A DNA stretch of 64,000 nucleotides, taken from assembly GCA_022340865.1 (NCBI GenBank), contig JAJDNC010000004.1, positions 78,537 to 142,536 on the forward strand, written 5' to 3'. Below, in pieces: positions 44,568-53,841 of the stretch. The position numbers and the translations under genes were made by a program. The DNA comes from Gemmatimonadota bacterium. Its GTDB lineage: Bacteria > Gemmatimonadota > Gemmatimonadetes > Longimicrobiales > Gaopeijiaceae. The notes beneath the pieces are model-generated. The model did no database searches, was not told where the DNA came from, and saw only the letters and a list, made by a program, of their open reading frames with translations. Within the stretch, counting starts at the first letter, position 1. Each line of letters starts with the position of its first letter.

Positions 44568-45174
44568 GCTTCCTCCAGATGATGGTTCCGAAGATGATGT
44601 GCAGCCCGCCGAAACCGGCCGCCATGAACACGTCGCCCACCGCCGCGGGGGCAAACAGGGCCGCGGTGCCGAGGCCCATGAACGCGAGGCCCATCAGCGG
44701 CACGATGCGAACCGAGAAGGCCCCCCCCGTCACCACCCCAGCCCCGTACAGTAGGAGCCAGGTCGCCGGCAGCAGGTCGATGAGGCCGAGCCTCAGGAAC
44801 GCCAGGGTGAGCAGTCCGCCCACGATGAGCGGAGGCGTCACGTTCCAGGCGAACTTCCGACCCGGCCCGGCCAGGAGCGTCATACCCGCCGCCCGGGCCT
44901 TGCCGGCCATGAGGATCAGCGCCGACCCCAGGGAGACGGCCGCCGCGATGAGCCACGTGACCGCCCAGGTGAGCGTTCCCGTGGCGTCGCGGACGAGGAC
45001 GGAAGCCGAGAGCGCCACCACGCCCATGAGGACCACGCCGCGTCCCGACACCGCGGTGAAGGAGGCCGAGCGCTCCATCGTCTCGCGGATGAAGCGGAGG
45101 TTGTCCATGGCCCGGTCGTGAAGGGCCACCGGTGCGCCGCCTCTCGGTCCCAGCTTCTTGGCCGGAAGGTTCAT
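44557..45174 (-). CDS. Integral membrane protein paired with wHTH regulator
   Basis: A 205-residue protein with about six membrane helices (for example VVLMGVVALSASVLV, WLIAAAVSLGSALILM, VGGLLTLAFLRLGLIDLLP). I recognise no specific family; it resembles uncharacterised membrane proteins encoded beside small winged-helix regulators. ATG 45174 is preferred to a TTG at 45210. The downstream regulator overlaps it by 11 bases. The gene may be autoregulated through that partner. Confidence 0.65.
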   Translation of the reverse strand: MNLPAKKLGPRGGAPVALHDRAMDNLRFIRETMERSASFTAVSGRGVVLMGVVALSASVLVRDATGTLTWAVTWLIAAAVSLGSALILMAGKARAAGMTLLAGPGRKFAWNVTPPLIVGGLLTLAFLRLGLIDLLPATWLLLYGAGVVTGGAFSVRIVPLMGLAFMGLGTAALFAPAAVGDVFMAAGFGGLHIIFGTIIWRKHGG

Positions 45175-45249
45175 GGATTCCACGCTATCTGCCGTCCGGG
45201 CCGGCGTCAAGCACTTTGTGGCGCAGAGTCCACGGGGGAGCGGGCGGGC

Positions 45250-46242
45250 TCACGCCTGTGGAGCGACGACGTTCAAGGCCCCGGGGAGAATGCGGACATC
45301 GAGCTCCGGAGCCGCGGCCCGGCGGACGTCCCCGTCCATCTCGAAGCGCGGCGGAGCACCGAAGGTCAGGTGGAAGCTCTCCCCGCTGAGGAGCTCCACG
45401 CGGTCCGAAGACAGGTGTCGCCCCTTCCCCGCCAGGTTGAACAGCTTCAGCCGGGTCAGGGGCGAAGCGTCGAGGATGCTGCACGCGTGGAGCATGCCGT
45501 CGCTCACCGTGGCTCCGGGAGCGATGGGGAAGCCGCCACCGAAGAACCGCCCGTTGGACACTGTGAGCATGAGATGACGGCCGTCGCGGGACGAGGCGTC
45601 CACAGCCCGCACGCCGAGGTCGACGCCGGGAAAGCGGAAGAGCTGCTGCAGGGCCGTGAGCTTGTAGAGCAGCTCGCCCTTGAGAAAGCGGGCCCGGGCA
45701 GCCGCGTCGATGACGGCGATGTCGAAGCCGAATCCCACCAAGTTCAGGAAGTAACGGGGCTCCACCAGATCCGGCCGGGATTCGGCGGCGCTGGGGGTGT
45801 CCAGGCGGCCGACGTCCACGCGCCGCACGTGGGCCTCCTTCAGCACCCGCACGGCGTCCGCGGCGTCGGCGATCTGGAGGCCCAGGTTCCGCCCGAAGTC
45901 GTTGCCGGTTCCGTTGGGGAGCATCCCGAAGGCCACGTCGGAGCGACCCGACGCCACGATGCGGTCCGCGACGTTGCTCCAGGTGCCGTCCCCTCCCACT
46001 GCGACGACGACGTCGTAGCCCTCGTTCACGGCGCGCTCCGCGAGATCGCGTTCCTCGCCGGGAAAGCCGGTAACGGCGAACGCGACGCCCGGGAGCGCTT
46101 CCTCGAGGAGCTGCCGATAGACGGGGATCCGCCGTGAGCCGCGCCCGCGTCCGGACGCCGGATTGAAGACGACGAAGACGCGCCGTCCCTCGATCAGAGG
46201 GTCTCCAGAGGCTCGAACGTCTGCAGGCCCTCCCCGTACCAC
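45250..46242 (-). CDS. Diacylglycerol/lipid kinase (LCB5/DagK family)
   Basis: A 330-residue lipid kinase. The catalytic domain shows NPASGRGRGS near the N-terminus, the ATP motif VVAVGGDGTWSNVAD at about 95 and LPNGTGNDFGRNLGL; a C-terminal lipid-binding beta domain has LTVSNGRFFGGGFPIAPGA. It may phosphorylate diacylglycerol to phosphatidate, feeding the plsC-Tam41-like operon opposite. The start is uncertain: no ATG is near. The GTG at 46242 lies 49 bases inside the neighbouring gene; a CTG at 46197, overlapping that stop as CTGA, is an alternative. Confidence 0.82.
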   Translation of the reverse strand: MVRGGPADVRASGDPLIEGRRVFVVFNPASGRGRGSRRIPVYRQLLEEALPGVAFAVTGFPGEERDLAERAVNEGYDVVVAVGGDGTWSNVADRIVASGRSDVAFGMLPNGTGNDFGRNLGLQIADAADAVRVLKEAHVRRVDVGRLDTPSAAESRPDLVEPRYFLNLVGFGFDIAVIDAAARARFLKGELLYKLTALQQLFRFPGVDLGVRAVDASSRDGRHLMLTVSNGRFFGGGFPIAPGATVSDGMLHACSILDASPLTRLKLFNLAGKGRHLSSDRVELLSGESFHLTFGAPPRFEMDGDVRRAAAPELDVRILPGALNVVAPQA

Positions 46243-46856
46243 TCCTCGCGGAAGGGGTACGTGTTGACCTCGGCGAGGGTCAGGGGCGCGGTCATGGGGT
46301 GCTCGTGCAGCGTCAGCGAGCCGCTCTCCTCCTCGTGCTCGGAGTGCACCGCCTCCATGTAGATGTTGGCCTTGAAGCGCTGGTCCCCGTCGATCATGAA
46401 GGTGTTGTACAGATTCCGGGCGGGCTTGAACGCATACTCCGTGACGATGGCATCGAGCACGGGGGAGCCCCCGTCGCGGACGTTGATCTCCATCTGCCCG
46501 TCGGCGCGCGTGAACCCGATCTCCAGATCTTTCATGTAGTGGGGGAGGTGCCACCGTTCGATGGCGTGCAGCCGGGCCGCCTCCGTGGACGTGCCCACCA
46601 TGAACGGGTAGAACGCCGCCTTGGGGAGGGGCCTGGCCTGCTCGACCATGGGCGGGACGATGACCGCGAGCACGACCTCCTCGTAGGGGCCCACCATGCT
46701 CTCGGTGAACTCGAAGGCGGTGAGGGCGAAGATGCTACGCGTGTGCTGCATCTCGAGCGGTTGAAGGTGCGCAGGAAGGATCTTACGCGCATCGGCTGTG
46801 GCCATCTCGAAGAAAGCACCCACGCAGTGGCGGAACCCGTAGTACGTGTACTCCAT
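46194..46856 (-). CDS. Acetoacetate decarboxylase-like domain protein
   Basis: A 220-residue soluble protein. The pattern LPAHLQPLEM near residue 27, the GPYEEVVLAVIVPP strand and a beta-barrel-like distribution resemble the acetoacetate decarboxylase superfamily (DUF2071/ADC-like). The catalytic Lys of true ADC is not obvious, so a decarboxylase activity should not be assumed. ATG 46856 is preceded by GGGAAGAAG. It is divergent from plsC and overlaps the lipid kinase. Confidence 0.5.
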   Translation of the reverse strand: MEYTYYGFRHCVGAFFEMATADARKILPAHLQPLEMQHTRSIFALTAFEFTESMVGPYEEVVLAVIVPPMVEQARPLPKAAFYPFMVGTSTEAARLHAIERWHLPHYMKDLEIGFTRADGQMEINVRDGGSPVLDAIVTEYAFKPARNLYNTFMIDGDQRFKANIYMEAVHSEHEEESGSLTLHEHPMTAPLTLAEVNTYPFREEWYGEGLQTFEPLETL

Positions 46857-46920
46857 GTCGTTCTTCTTCCCGTGATCTTGATCCGGACCCGAGCTCCAGG
46901 CGCCTTGATGCGCCTCCTCG

Positions 46921-46928
46921 GGTACAAT
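46921..46928 (+). promoter_or_regulatory. Possible -10 element of the plsC operon
   Basis: GGTACAATTA at 46921-46930 contains TACAAT (46923-46928), about 70 bases before the plsC TTG. The identical 10-mer occurs upstream of the M28 peptidase gene (20431). TTGATG at 46905 is too close (12-base spacer) to serve as its -35, so recognition may rely on the extended -10. Confidence 0.35.
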
Positions 46929-47000
46929 TAGCGTTGGCCGTCCACGGCGCCACTGCAGGCGCCCGATCTTGAACTTCTCGATACGCTTTAGGCCCCCGGC

Positions 47001-47768
47001 TTGAAGATCCGAGGCTACCTCGCTCTCGCGCTGATCTGTATCGCTCTGTTGCTGTGCGATCCGGTGCAGCGCCTCATCATCGCGCCCTGGGCCCGGCTCG
47101 CGCCACGGAAGCGCATCGCCGTCTTCGGCCGCTGGCAACGTGCCCTGGCCCACATGGTGCTCGGGGGGCTACGCCGGATCGGCGGGGCACAGATCCCCGC
47201 GTTGCCGCGTGTCCCGGCGAACGAGGGCACCCTGATCCTCATGAACCACCAGTCCGTGCTGGACATCCCCCTGGTGGTGGCCTCCCTTGAATCCGGGTAC
47301 CCCAGAATCGTGACGCGAAAGCGCTACTTTCGATGGATCCCGCTAATCTCGCACATGGTCCGCCTCTATCAATACCCCGTGGTGAGGTCGGCGGCAAACC
47401 CCGGCGAGACCCGCCGCATGCTCGAGGATCTACGGAATGCAGCCCGAAACACCGACGTTCCTCTGGTGGTGTTCCCTGAGGGTACACGCACCAGGGACGG
47501 TGAGATCGGGCCGTTCATGACCACCGGACTTCGCCTCATTCTCCGTCAGCGGCCGTGGACGGTGTATATGCTGGTGGCCGACGGGTTCTGGGAGCGAGCC
47601 AAGATGAAGCACTTCGTCGGAGGCATGTCAGCCATCCGTGGGCGCATCAGCCTCACGGGACCTCTGGTGTGGAGCGATCCCAGGAATGACGCCACGGAGT
47701 TCATCGAGACCGCGCGGAACATCATGATCACCCGCCTGACGGAGCTGCGGGCGGGAGCCGCGACGTGA
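47001..47768 (+). CDS. plsC: 1-acyl-sn-glycerol-3-phosphate acyltransferase
   Basis: A 255-residue membrane-associated acyltransferase that makes phosphatidate from lysophosphatidate. The catalytic motif NHQSVLD (NHx4D) is at about residue 83 and the substrate motif FPEGTRTRDGE at about 155. An N-terminal membrane helix (YLALALICIALLLC) anchors it. The start is a TTG at 47001, just before that helix; no ATG is available upstream in frame. Its TGA overlaps the next gene's GTG, so it forms a coupled operon with the Tam41-like and CDP-alcohol transferase genes. Confidence 0.9.
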   Translation: MKIRGYLALALICIALLLCDPVQRLIIAPWARLAPRKRIAVFGRWQRALAHMVLGGLRRIGGAQIPALPRVPANEGTLILMNHQSVLDIPLVVASLESGYPRIVTRKRYFRWIPLISHMVRLYQYPVVRSAANPGETRRMLEDLRNAARNTDVPLVVFPEGTRTRDGEIGPFMTTGLRLILRQRPWTVYMLVADGFWERAKMKHFVGGMSAIRGRISLTGPLVWSDPRNDATEFIETARNIMITRLTELRAGAAT

Positions 47769-48763
47769 AGGAAGCGGCGTGCGGCCACGGCGCCGCAGGC
47801 GGCGACGACCCTGGAAACGGGGACGCCCTGGAGGAGGCGCGGGAGCTCGCCGCGAGGCTGGCGGGCGCGGCGGATGGGGCCGTGGCGGCCGTGATCCTCT
47901 ACGGCTCCCGGCTCCTGGGCGCGAATCCGGACCGGCACAGCGCCCTGGACTTCGTGGTGATCGTCGACGGGTACAGCCGCTTCTACCGGGCGATGCAGGC
48001 GGCCGGAGAGCTTCACCGTCCCGTCTGGCTCCTGGCGGGCTTGTCCCGGGTGCTGCCGCCCAACGTGATCGCCTTCACTCCGGACGAGGGCACGGACGGC
48101 ATCGCGAAGTGCCTGGTGGTCTCCACCGCCGACTTCGACGTTGGGCTGGGACCGCGACCCCGGGACCACTTCCTGGTCGCTCGCCTCGTTCAGAAGGTGG
48201 CGGTGATCTGGGCGCGGGACCGAGAGGTCGCCCACAGGGTGGAGGAGCGGCTGGCGGCCACGTATGCCAATGTCCTGTCCTGGGTGGGACCGTGGCTGGA
48301 CGACGGGTTCGACGCGGAAGCCGTGGGTCGCAGGCTTCTGGAGGTGTGCTACCGCGGTGAGTTCAGACCGGAGGCGCACAACCGGGCGGACGTCATCTTC
48401 GAGCTCCAGCGGGACCACTTTCGGGGCGCCCTCGCACCCGTTCTGGCCGCCGCCGCCCGCGCTGGTGTCCTGAGAGCGGACGAGGGACGCGCGATCTACC
48501 GGTTCGCGACACCCCCGCCGCCCGCGGAGCGGCGTCGGTGGCGCGGCTACTTCAGGCGGTCCAAGGTCCGGGCAACCGCGCGGTGGCTCAAGCACGTGTT
48601 CACGTTCGACAACTGGCTTCCCTACATCGTGCGCAAGGTCGAGCGCCGCACGGGCCGGAAGGTGACGCTGACTCGCCTGGAGCGCAGGTGGCCCCTCATC
48701 TTCCTGTGGCCGCGGACCATCCGCGTGCTCCTCAATCGGCCCGAGCGTGAGGAACCGCAATGA
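47765..48763 (+). CDS. Tam41-like nucleotidyltransferase, putative CDP-diacylglycerol synthase
   Basis: A 332-residue protein not similar to CdsA. An NTase-like motif is visible at about residues 44-68: ILYGSRLLG followed by LDFVVIVDGYSRFYRAM. Mitochondrial Tam41, which makes CDP-diacylglycerol, has the comparable GSG...DxxxxxVxxxxxFHxxN arrangement. The C-terminal half, rich in Arg/Trp, may bind membrane phosphatidate. It lies between plsC (makes phosphatidate) and a CDP-alcohol phosphatidyltransferase (uses CDP-DAG), with 4-base overlaps on both sides, which is the strongest evidence. The identity is inference; a different nucleotidyltransferase acting in the same pathway is possible. Confidence 0.6.
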   Translation: MKEAACGHGAAGGDDPGNGDALEEARELAARLAGAADGAVAAVILYGSRLLGANPDRHSALDFVVIVDGYSRFYRAMQAAGELHRPVWLLAGLSRVLPPNVIAFTPDEGTDGIAKCLVVSTADFDVGLGPRPRDHFLVARLVQKVAVIWARDREVAHRVEERLAATYANVLSWVGPWLDDGFDAEAVGRRLLEVCYRGEFRPEAHNRADVIFELQRDHFRGALAPVLAAAARAGVLRADEGRAIYRFATPPPPAERRRWRGYFRRSKVRATARWLKHVFTFDNWLPYIVRKVERRTGRKVTLTRLERRWPLIFLWPRTIRVLLNRPEREEPQ

Positions 48764-49494
48764 GAACCGACATCTCCGTGCTCGCGGGGATTCTCGCGAT
48801 CGCCCTCCTCTCCATGCCGGTGTACGCGTTCGGCCCGGCGCGTGGCCGGGTGGATCCCAACGAGATCGAGGACCGGGGCTCGTTCGTTCTGGGGAGCTTC
48901 GTGCGGAACTGGTTCTACTGGTTTCTGCACCCCCTGGAGAAGGTCTCGCTCTGGCTGCACCTCGGGCCGCTGTTCCACAACCTGCTGGGGGTCGCCTTCG
49001 GGGTGGCCGCGGGCGTTCTCTTCGCGGTCGGATGGGTGAACCTGGCCGGGTGGGCCATCCTCCTCGGCGGTGTTGCGGACATCCTGGACGGGCGCATCGC
49101 CCGGGCGTTGGGCGTGGCCGACGAGCGTGGCGCGTTCCTCGACTCGACCCTCGACCGCTTCGCCGAGGTGGGCGCGTTCGTGGGCCTCGCCGTGCTCTTC
49201 GGGAGGCGCGTGGTGCCGTTGGTGCTCGTGACCACGGCGCTGGGTGGCTCGCTGCTGGTGAGCTACGCCAGAGCCCGGGGGGAGAGCGTGGGGATCGTGT
49301 GCAAGCAAGGCGTCATGCAGCGCGCCGAGCGCCTGCTCATCCTGGCCTTCGGGGCGATTCTCGACCCCGCGGTGGCCGCGTGGTCCGGTCGCGCGCCGGG
49401 AGCCCTCCTCATCGTGGCCGTGGGCCTCGTGGCTGTGGGTACGGTGGGCACCGCCGTTTACCGCACCGTATGGATCGCGCAGAGATTGTCCTAA
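48760..49494 (+). CDS. CDP-alcohol phosphatidyltransferase
   Basis: A 244-residue integral membrane enzyme of the CDP-alcohol phosphotransferase family. The signature DG-x2-AR-x8-G-x3-D-x3-D is complete in DILDGRIARALGVADERG then AFLDSTLDRFAE. About five membrane helices are present. The alcohol is not fixed by sequence: phosphatidylglycerol-phosphate, phosphatidylinositol-phosphate or cardiolipin-type reactions are all possible. Third gene of the plsC operon. After its stop a GTCCGC/GCGGAC hairpin (about 49530-49545) may slow the polymerase. Confidence 0.87.
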   Translation: MRTDISVLAGILAIALLSMPVYAFGPARGRVDPNEIEDRGSFVLGSFVRNWFYWFLHPLEKVSLWLHLGPLFHNLLGVAFGVAAGVLFAVGWVNLAGWAILLGGVADILDGRIARALGVADERGAFLDSTLDRFAEVGAFVGLAVLFGRRVVPLVLVTTALGGSLLVSYARARGESVGIVCKQGVMQRAERLLILAFGAILDPAVAAWSGRAPGALLIVAVGLVAVGTVGTAVYRTVWIAQRLS

Positions 49495-50270
49495 GCGACG
49501 GTCCGACTGGAAGTTAGACGTTCTTGTCCGCACCCGCGGACGCATTCAGGATGACGGCCTCCGGTCCCTGTCCGCGCCCGTGCTACGTCATCCCGACCTG
49601 GCGCTACGTCATCTCTCCGAGCGATCTACGTCAGGAGTCGTAGAGCGATGGCCGCGTCGCGCGGTGCATTCTTCGTGTGCCCCCCAACAAGCCATGCAGG
49701 AGCTACGCCCGATGGGTCAACGAGCGCCGCGCGCAGCACGCACACCAGACGTGGAGCGAGTTTGCGTGTGGGGCCGCCCCCGTACGACCCCCGCCACGGC
49801 GGTGTCCGCGTGAACGTCTCTGCTGCCGCGCGGCCCGTCCATCCTCAAGAGCCGGCCGGGCAGCATGCCCGGCTCCCGCTGACCAGCCTTCCTAGCGAGC
49901 AGCAGGAGGGTCCCACGCGGCACGTGGTGCGGCCCATCGGGCGGGTTCCTGCTCGGCACGGGCCCCTCCTCCTGACGCCGGCCTGACACCGCCGGCGTTC
50001 CGTGGGGTCGCGTTCGGCCCCGCTCGCGACCAGGTCGTCGAGCAAGCGGAGCGGAGTGGGGGCGGTCCGGTAGCGCCGGCAGCGCTGCCGGAACGCCCGC
50101 CCACTTCCGCGTCCAGGCCCGCTTCAGCGCTGGTACGTCACAGGCCTCCGTAGAGCGCGGAGCCCGTGTCGAAGCCGTCGGCCAGCTGGCCGAGGCCCGG
50201 CGTACGACGCGACCCGGCTTGCGATCTTCCCTTGCCGACCGCCGGTGGCACCGCTTTCATTAATGCCTCC
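49495..50270. other. Intergenic region with phased CTACGTCA repeats and hairpins
   Basis: No convincing gene is seen in these 776 bases. CTACGTCA occurs three times, at 49583-49590, 49604-49611 and 49626-49633, spaced 21 and 22 bases; the first two share the longer GCTACGTCATC. The third is part of CTACG-N8-CGTAG. A further GTACGTCA is at about 50131. Hairpins: GCCGGGCA-GCA-TGCCCGGC near 49862-49880 and a TCCGG..AGCGC/GCGCT..CCGGA pair near 50070. Two-turn spacing suggests cooperative binding of a regulator to direct repeats. It may control the kinase gene or an unannotated small RNA. Confidence 0.5.
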
Positions 50271-53261
50271 ATGGCCGGTCGGACATCCCCCCAGCCTGAC
50301 GGTCCCGTGGCTTCCTCCGCGCGCGTATGCCGTTCTTGTCGGACCCCGCTGCCCGACTGGGCGCGGTTCTGCATGCAGTGCGGGGCTCCCGCCCCCGACG
50401 CTCCCGTCGATTCCGACGGGCCACGCCCACCCGCGGCGCCTCATGCCGAGGAGATCGCGAGGGTGCAGGCCGCTCTCGGTGATCGCTATCACGTCGAGCG
50501 CGCCATCGGCGCGGGCGGCATGGCCACGGTGTACCTCGCCGAGGACGCGAAGCATCGCCGCAAGGTCGCCGTGAAGGTCATGCGGCCCGAGCTGACCGCC
50601 ACGCTGGGAGCCGACCGGTTCCTGCGCGAGGTGGAGATCGCGGCCCGCCTCAACCATCCGCACATCCTGCCCATGTACGACTCGGGCGAAGCCCACGGCG
50701 TCCTCTACTATGCCATGCCCTGGGTGGAGGGAGCGTCCCTCGAGGGCAAGATGCGCCGAGAAGGCCAGATGCAGGCCGAGGAAGCGTGCCGCCTGGCCCG
50801 GGAAATGGCGGAGGCGTTGGCGTACGCCCACGAACGGGGAGTCGTTCACCGGGACATCAAGCCGGCGAACATCCTTCTCAGCGGCGGTCACGCCCTGGTG
50901 GCCGACTTCGGGATCGCGCGGGCGGTGGGGGCGGAGGGCCAAGCGCTCACGCAGACCGGACTGGCGGTGGGGACACCCCAGTACATGAGCCCCGAGCAAG
51001 CCACCGGCGAGAACGACGTGGATGGCCGGACGGACGTCTATGCCGTGGGAAGCGTGCTGTACGAGATGCTGGCGGGAGAACCCCCGTTCACCGGTCCCAC
51101 GGCCCAGGCGGTCCTGGCGCGCAGCCTCACCGAGGCACTGCGTCCGCTCACCGCGACGCGCCCTGGGCTGCCGGCCCGGATCGAGGCCATCACCACGAAG
51201 GCGCTCGCCCGGAGTCCGGCGGATCGGTACCAGACGGCGGGCGCTCTGGCACGGGATCTCGGTAGCGCGTTGGAACCGTCCGCGGGCGACGTGCCGGCGT
51301 CCGTCGGGGCGCATGGCCCTTCCACGGCGCTGCTCTGGAACCTCCTCGGGTTCGCGTCGCTCGCGGCATTGTCGGCCGTCTTCATTCTGAGCCGAAGCTG
51401 GGGGCTTCCCACGTGGTCGCTCGGGCTCGCGGTGTTCCTGGTCGCCATCGGTGCCGGAGTGCTGACCGTGACCGGCCGGGTCGAACGACGGCGCCGGAGG
51501 GGGTGGAGGGCCACGGGACTCTGGCGCCTCTTCACCCGAACGAACGCGGCCATCGGCGGCGTTATGGCCCTGGCTCTCTGGGCAGCCGTGGCGACGATGG
51601 TCGCGGTCCAGGTGCCCGCGTGGGTACGCGGGGAGACCCGCCTGGCGGTGCTTCCCTTCGAGCTGCGCGGAGAGACGCACGATCCCTACCTGGCGGACGG
51701 GATCGCCGACGAAGTCCGGGGCAAGCTTGCGGCCCTGCCGGGCTTCAGCGTCACGGCCCGCACCAGCTCGGACCAGTACCGGGAGACGACCAAATCCGTC
51801 CAGCAGATCGCCAGGGAGCTCGGCGTGGACTACCTGCTCAGCGCGACGGTCCGCACCGCTCAGGATGCGGCCGGCGGCCGGCGTGTGGAGGTCGTGCCCG
51901 AGCTCGTCGCGGCGCGGGCGGGGGACGTGACCTGGCAACAGACCTTCGACGCGAACCTGACGGACGTCTTCACCGTGCAGTCCCAGATCGCCGGCCGCGT
52001 GGCCGAGGCCCTCGGCGTTGCCCTCGGAGGAGACGAACGACGCAAGCTGGCCGAGCGGCCTACCAGCAACCTGGCGGCCTGGGACCTCTATCTGAGAGGC
52101 GAGGCGCTCACTTCCAACGACCCCGCCACGCTCAAGCAGGCTGCCGGCTATTTCGACCAGGCCGCCGGCCTGGATTCGACGTTCGCCGAAGCCTGGGCGC
52201 ACCTGGCCTCGTCGCTGAGCAACCTCTACTACAACGGCACCCCGGACCCCGAGGTAGCCCGGCGCGCCCGGGCCGCCGCGGAGCGGGCGCTGGCCCTCCA
52301 TCCGAACGGAGCAGCGGCCCACGCCGCCATGGCTCGCTACCTTCTGGCCGTGGAGAAGGACCCGATGGGGGCCGAGGACCAGATGACCCTGGCCCTCGAG
52401 GCGTCCCCCAACGATCCGAAGGTCCTCACCGCGGCCGCTTCGTTGGAGGAGACGCTGGGCCGTTGGGACGAGGCCCTCACCCATCTGCAGCGGGCTCGGC
52501 GCCTCGACCCCAGATCCGTGCGGACCCTGGCGAACCTCAGAAGCCTATTGGTGTCCATGCGTCGTTACAGGGAAGCCCTCGAGGTAGGGAACGACGCTCT
52601 GGCGCTTTCGCCGAGCGACCCCAACAACATCGAGGGCCAGGCCATGATCTTCCTGGCTCAGGGGGATCTCGCCGGGGCGCGCAAGGTCATCGAGAACGCC
52701 CCGGGGAGCCTCGGCGAGCCCGCGCTCATCGCGTACCTCGCAACGTACAACGACCTCTTCTGGGTTCTGGACGACGCCCAGCAGCGGATGCTGGTGCAGC
52801 TTCCCCCGTCGGCGTTCTTCGACGACCCGACGGCGTGGGGCTCGGTCTTCATGCAGACGTACTGGTACCGGGGGGAGAAGGCGCGAGCCCGGGCCTATGC
52901 GGATACCGCGCGGACGGCCTTCGAAGCCCAACTCGAGTCGGCACCGAGCGATCCGCAGCTCCATGTGCTCCTGGGGCTGGCGCTGGCCTACATGGGGAAG
53001 AAGGACGAAGCCATCGCCCAAGGAGAGCGGGGCGTCGCCCTGGACCCCATCACCCGTGATGCGGTGAACGGCGCGTACTACCAGCACCAATTGGTCCGGA
53101 TCTACCTGATGGTAGGCGAGCCGGAGAAGGCCCTCGACAGGCTCGAGCCGCTGCTCGACATGCCCTACTTCCTGTCCTCGGGGTGGCTCCGGATCGACCC
53201 GACCTTCGCCAGCCTCGAGGGCAACCCCCGCTTCGAGAAGCTCATCGCGGGCAGCGGCTGA
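50271..53261 (+). CDS. Zinc-ribbon Ser/Thr protein kinase with TolB-like and TPR regions
   Basis: A 996-residue Hanks-type kinase. The N-terminal zinc ribbon ([19 protein letters not shown], about residues 20-38) precedes the kinase domain (about 70-335): [13 protein letters not shown] glycine loop, AVKVM Lys, [11 protein letters not shown] catalytic loop, DFGIA and a [10 protein letters not shown] substrate loop. Three or so membrane helices (about 365-490) follow, then a FlgO/TolB-like domain ([12 protein letters not shown]...[12 protein letters not shown]) and TPR repeats to the C-terminus. This architecture is characteristic of Gemmatimonadota and relatives and senses unknown envelope signals. 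ATG 50271 is chosen; an in-frame start at 50166 exists. Confidence 0.9.
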   Translation: MAGRTSPQPDGPVASSARVCRSCRTPLPDWARFCMQCGAPAPDAPVDSDGPRPPAAPHAEEIARVQAALGDRYHVERAIGAGGMATVYLAEDAKHRRKVAVKVMRPELTATLGADRFLREVEIAARLNHPHILPMYDSGEAHGVLYYAMPWVEGASLEGKMRREGQMQAEEACRLAREMAEALAYAHERGVVHRDIKPANILLSGGHALVADFGIARAVGAEGQALTQTGLAVGTPQYMSPEQATGENDVDGRTDVYAVGSVLYEMLAGEPPFTGPTAQAVLARSLTEALRPLTATRPGLPARIEAITTKALARSPADRYQTAGALARDLGSALEPSAGDVPASVGAHGPSTALLWNLLGFASLAALSAVFILSRSWGLPTWSLGLAVFLVAIGAGVLTVTGRVERRRRRGWRATGLWRLFTRTNAAIGGVMALALWAAVATMVAVQVPAWVRGETRLAVLPFELRGETHDPYLADGIADEVRGKLAALPGFSVTARTSSDQYRETTKSVQQIARELGVDYLLSATVRTAQDAAGGRRVEVVPELVAARAGDVTWQQTFDANLTDVFTVQSQIAGRVAEALGVALGGDERRKLAERPTSNLAAWDLYLRGEALTSNDPATLKQAAGYFDQAAGLDSTFAEAWAHLASSLSNLYYNGTPDPEVARRARAAAERALALHPNGAAAHAAMARYLLAVEKDPMGAEDQMTLALEASPNDPKVLTAAASLEETLGRWDEALTHLQRARRLDPRSVRTLANLRSLLVSMRRYREALEVGNDALALSPSDPNNIEGQAMIFLAQGDLAGARKVIENAPGSLGEPALIAYLATYNDLFWVLDDAQQRMLVQLPPSAFFDDPTAWGSVFMQTYWYRGEKARARAYADTARTAFEAQLESAPSDPQLHVLLGLALAYMGKKDEAIAQGERGVALDPITRDAVNGAYYQHQLVRIYLMVGEPEKALDRLEPLLDMPYFLSSGWLRIDPTFASLEGNPRFEKLIAGSG

Positions 53262-53424
53262 GGAGCCCGCCGCTCCCTGGCCTCCTCGACGTTGCCCAGG
53301 GTGTCCGCAGCTCGGCCCGCTCCCGCCTCTCCCGGCTCATTGCCCCGGCCGGCGGGTAGTACGGACTTCCCGGCAGCGTTGCCTGGTGTACCCGGAAGCG
53401 GAAGACGGAAGAAGGTCGGCCGGC

Positions 53425-53832
53425 ATGCGGCGCATCATGATGAAGTCCAAGATCCACCGTGCGATGGCGACGGAGGCGAACCTCGACTACGCCGGGTCCC
53501 TCACCGTCGACCGTGACCTGATGGATGCAGCGGATCTCCTCCCCCACGAGAGGGTCCAGGTCGTGGACATCGCCAACGGCAACCGCCTCGAGACCTACGT
53601 CATCGAGGGAGAGCGCGGGTCGGGGGTCATCGGCCTCAACGGCGCCGCGGCACGGCTCGTCCATCCCGGGGATGCGGTCATCATCATCTCGTACGCCGAG
53701 ATGGAGGACGCCGAGGCCCGCGAGCACGAGCCCACCGTGGTCTTCGTGGACGGCCGGAACCGGGTGACGCGGCTGGGGGTCGAGAGCCCAGGCATGGTGG
53801 ACCAGGCTTCTCGACCCCCCGCCCGCCCGTGA
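53425..53832 (+). CDS. panD: Aspartate 1-decarboxylase
   Basis: A 135-residue pyruvoyl enzyme that makes beta-alanine for pantothenate and CoA. The chain matures by self-cleavage at Gly24-Ser25 in DYAGSLTVD, with conserved KSKIHRA upstream and the Tyr/Asn region [17 protein letters not shown] 53425 matches the usual start; an earlier in-frame ATG (53386) adds unconserved residues. It is not linked to other pantothenate genes here. Confidence 0.94.
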   Translation: MRRIMMKSKIHRAMATEANLDYAGSLTVDRDLMDAADLLPHERVQVVDIANGNRLETYVIEGERGSGVIGLNGAAARLVHPGDAVIIISYAEMEDAEAREHEPTVVFVDGRNRVTRLGVESPGMVDQASRPPARP

Positions 53833-53841
53833 GCCCGGGAG

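Noticed and set aside
49862..49880. GCCGGGCA/TGCCCGGC hairpin as an operon terminator
   Set aside because: It is nearly 370 bases after the last gene and has no T-run.
49648..49986. 112-codon ORF in the large intergenic gap
   Set aside because: Low-complexity, His/Pro/Arg-rich product, no ribosome binding site and overlapping ORFs of similar length in the other frames; no family resemblance.
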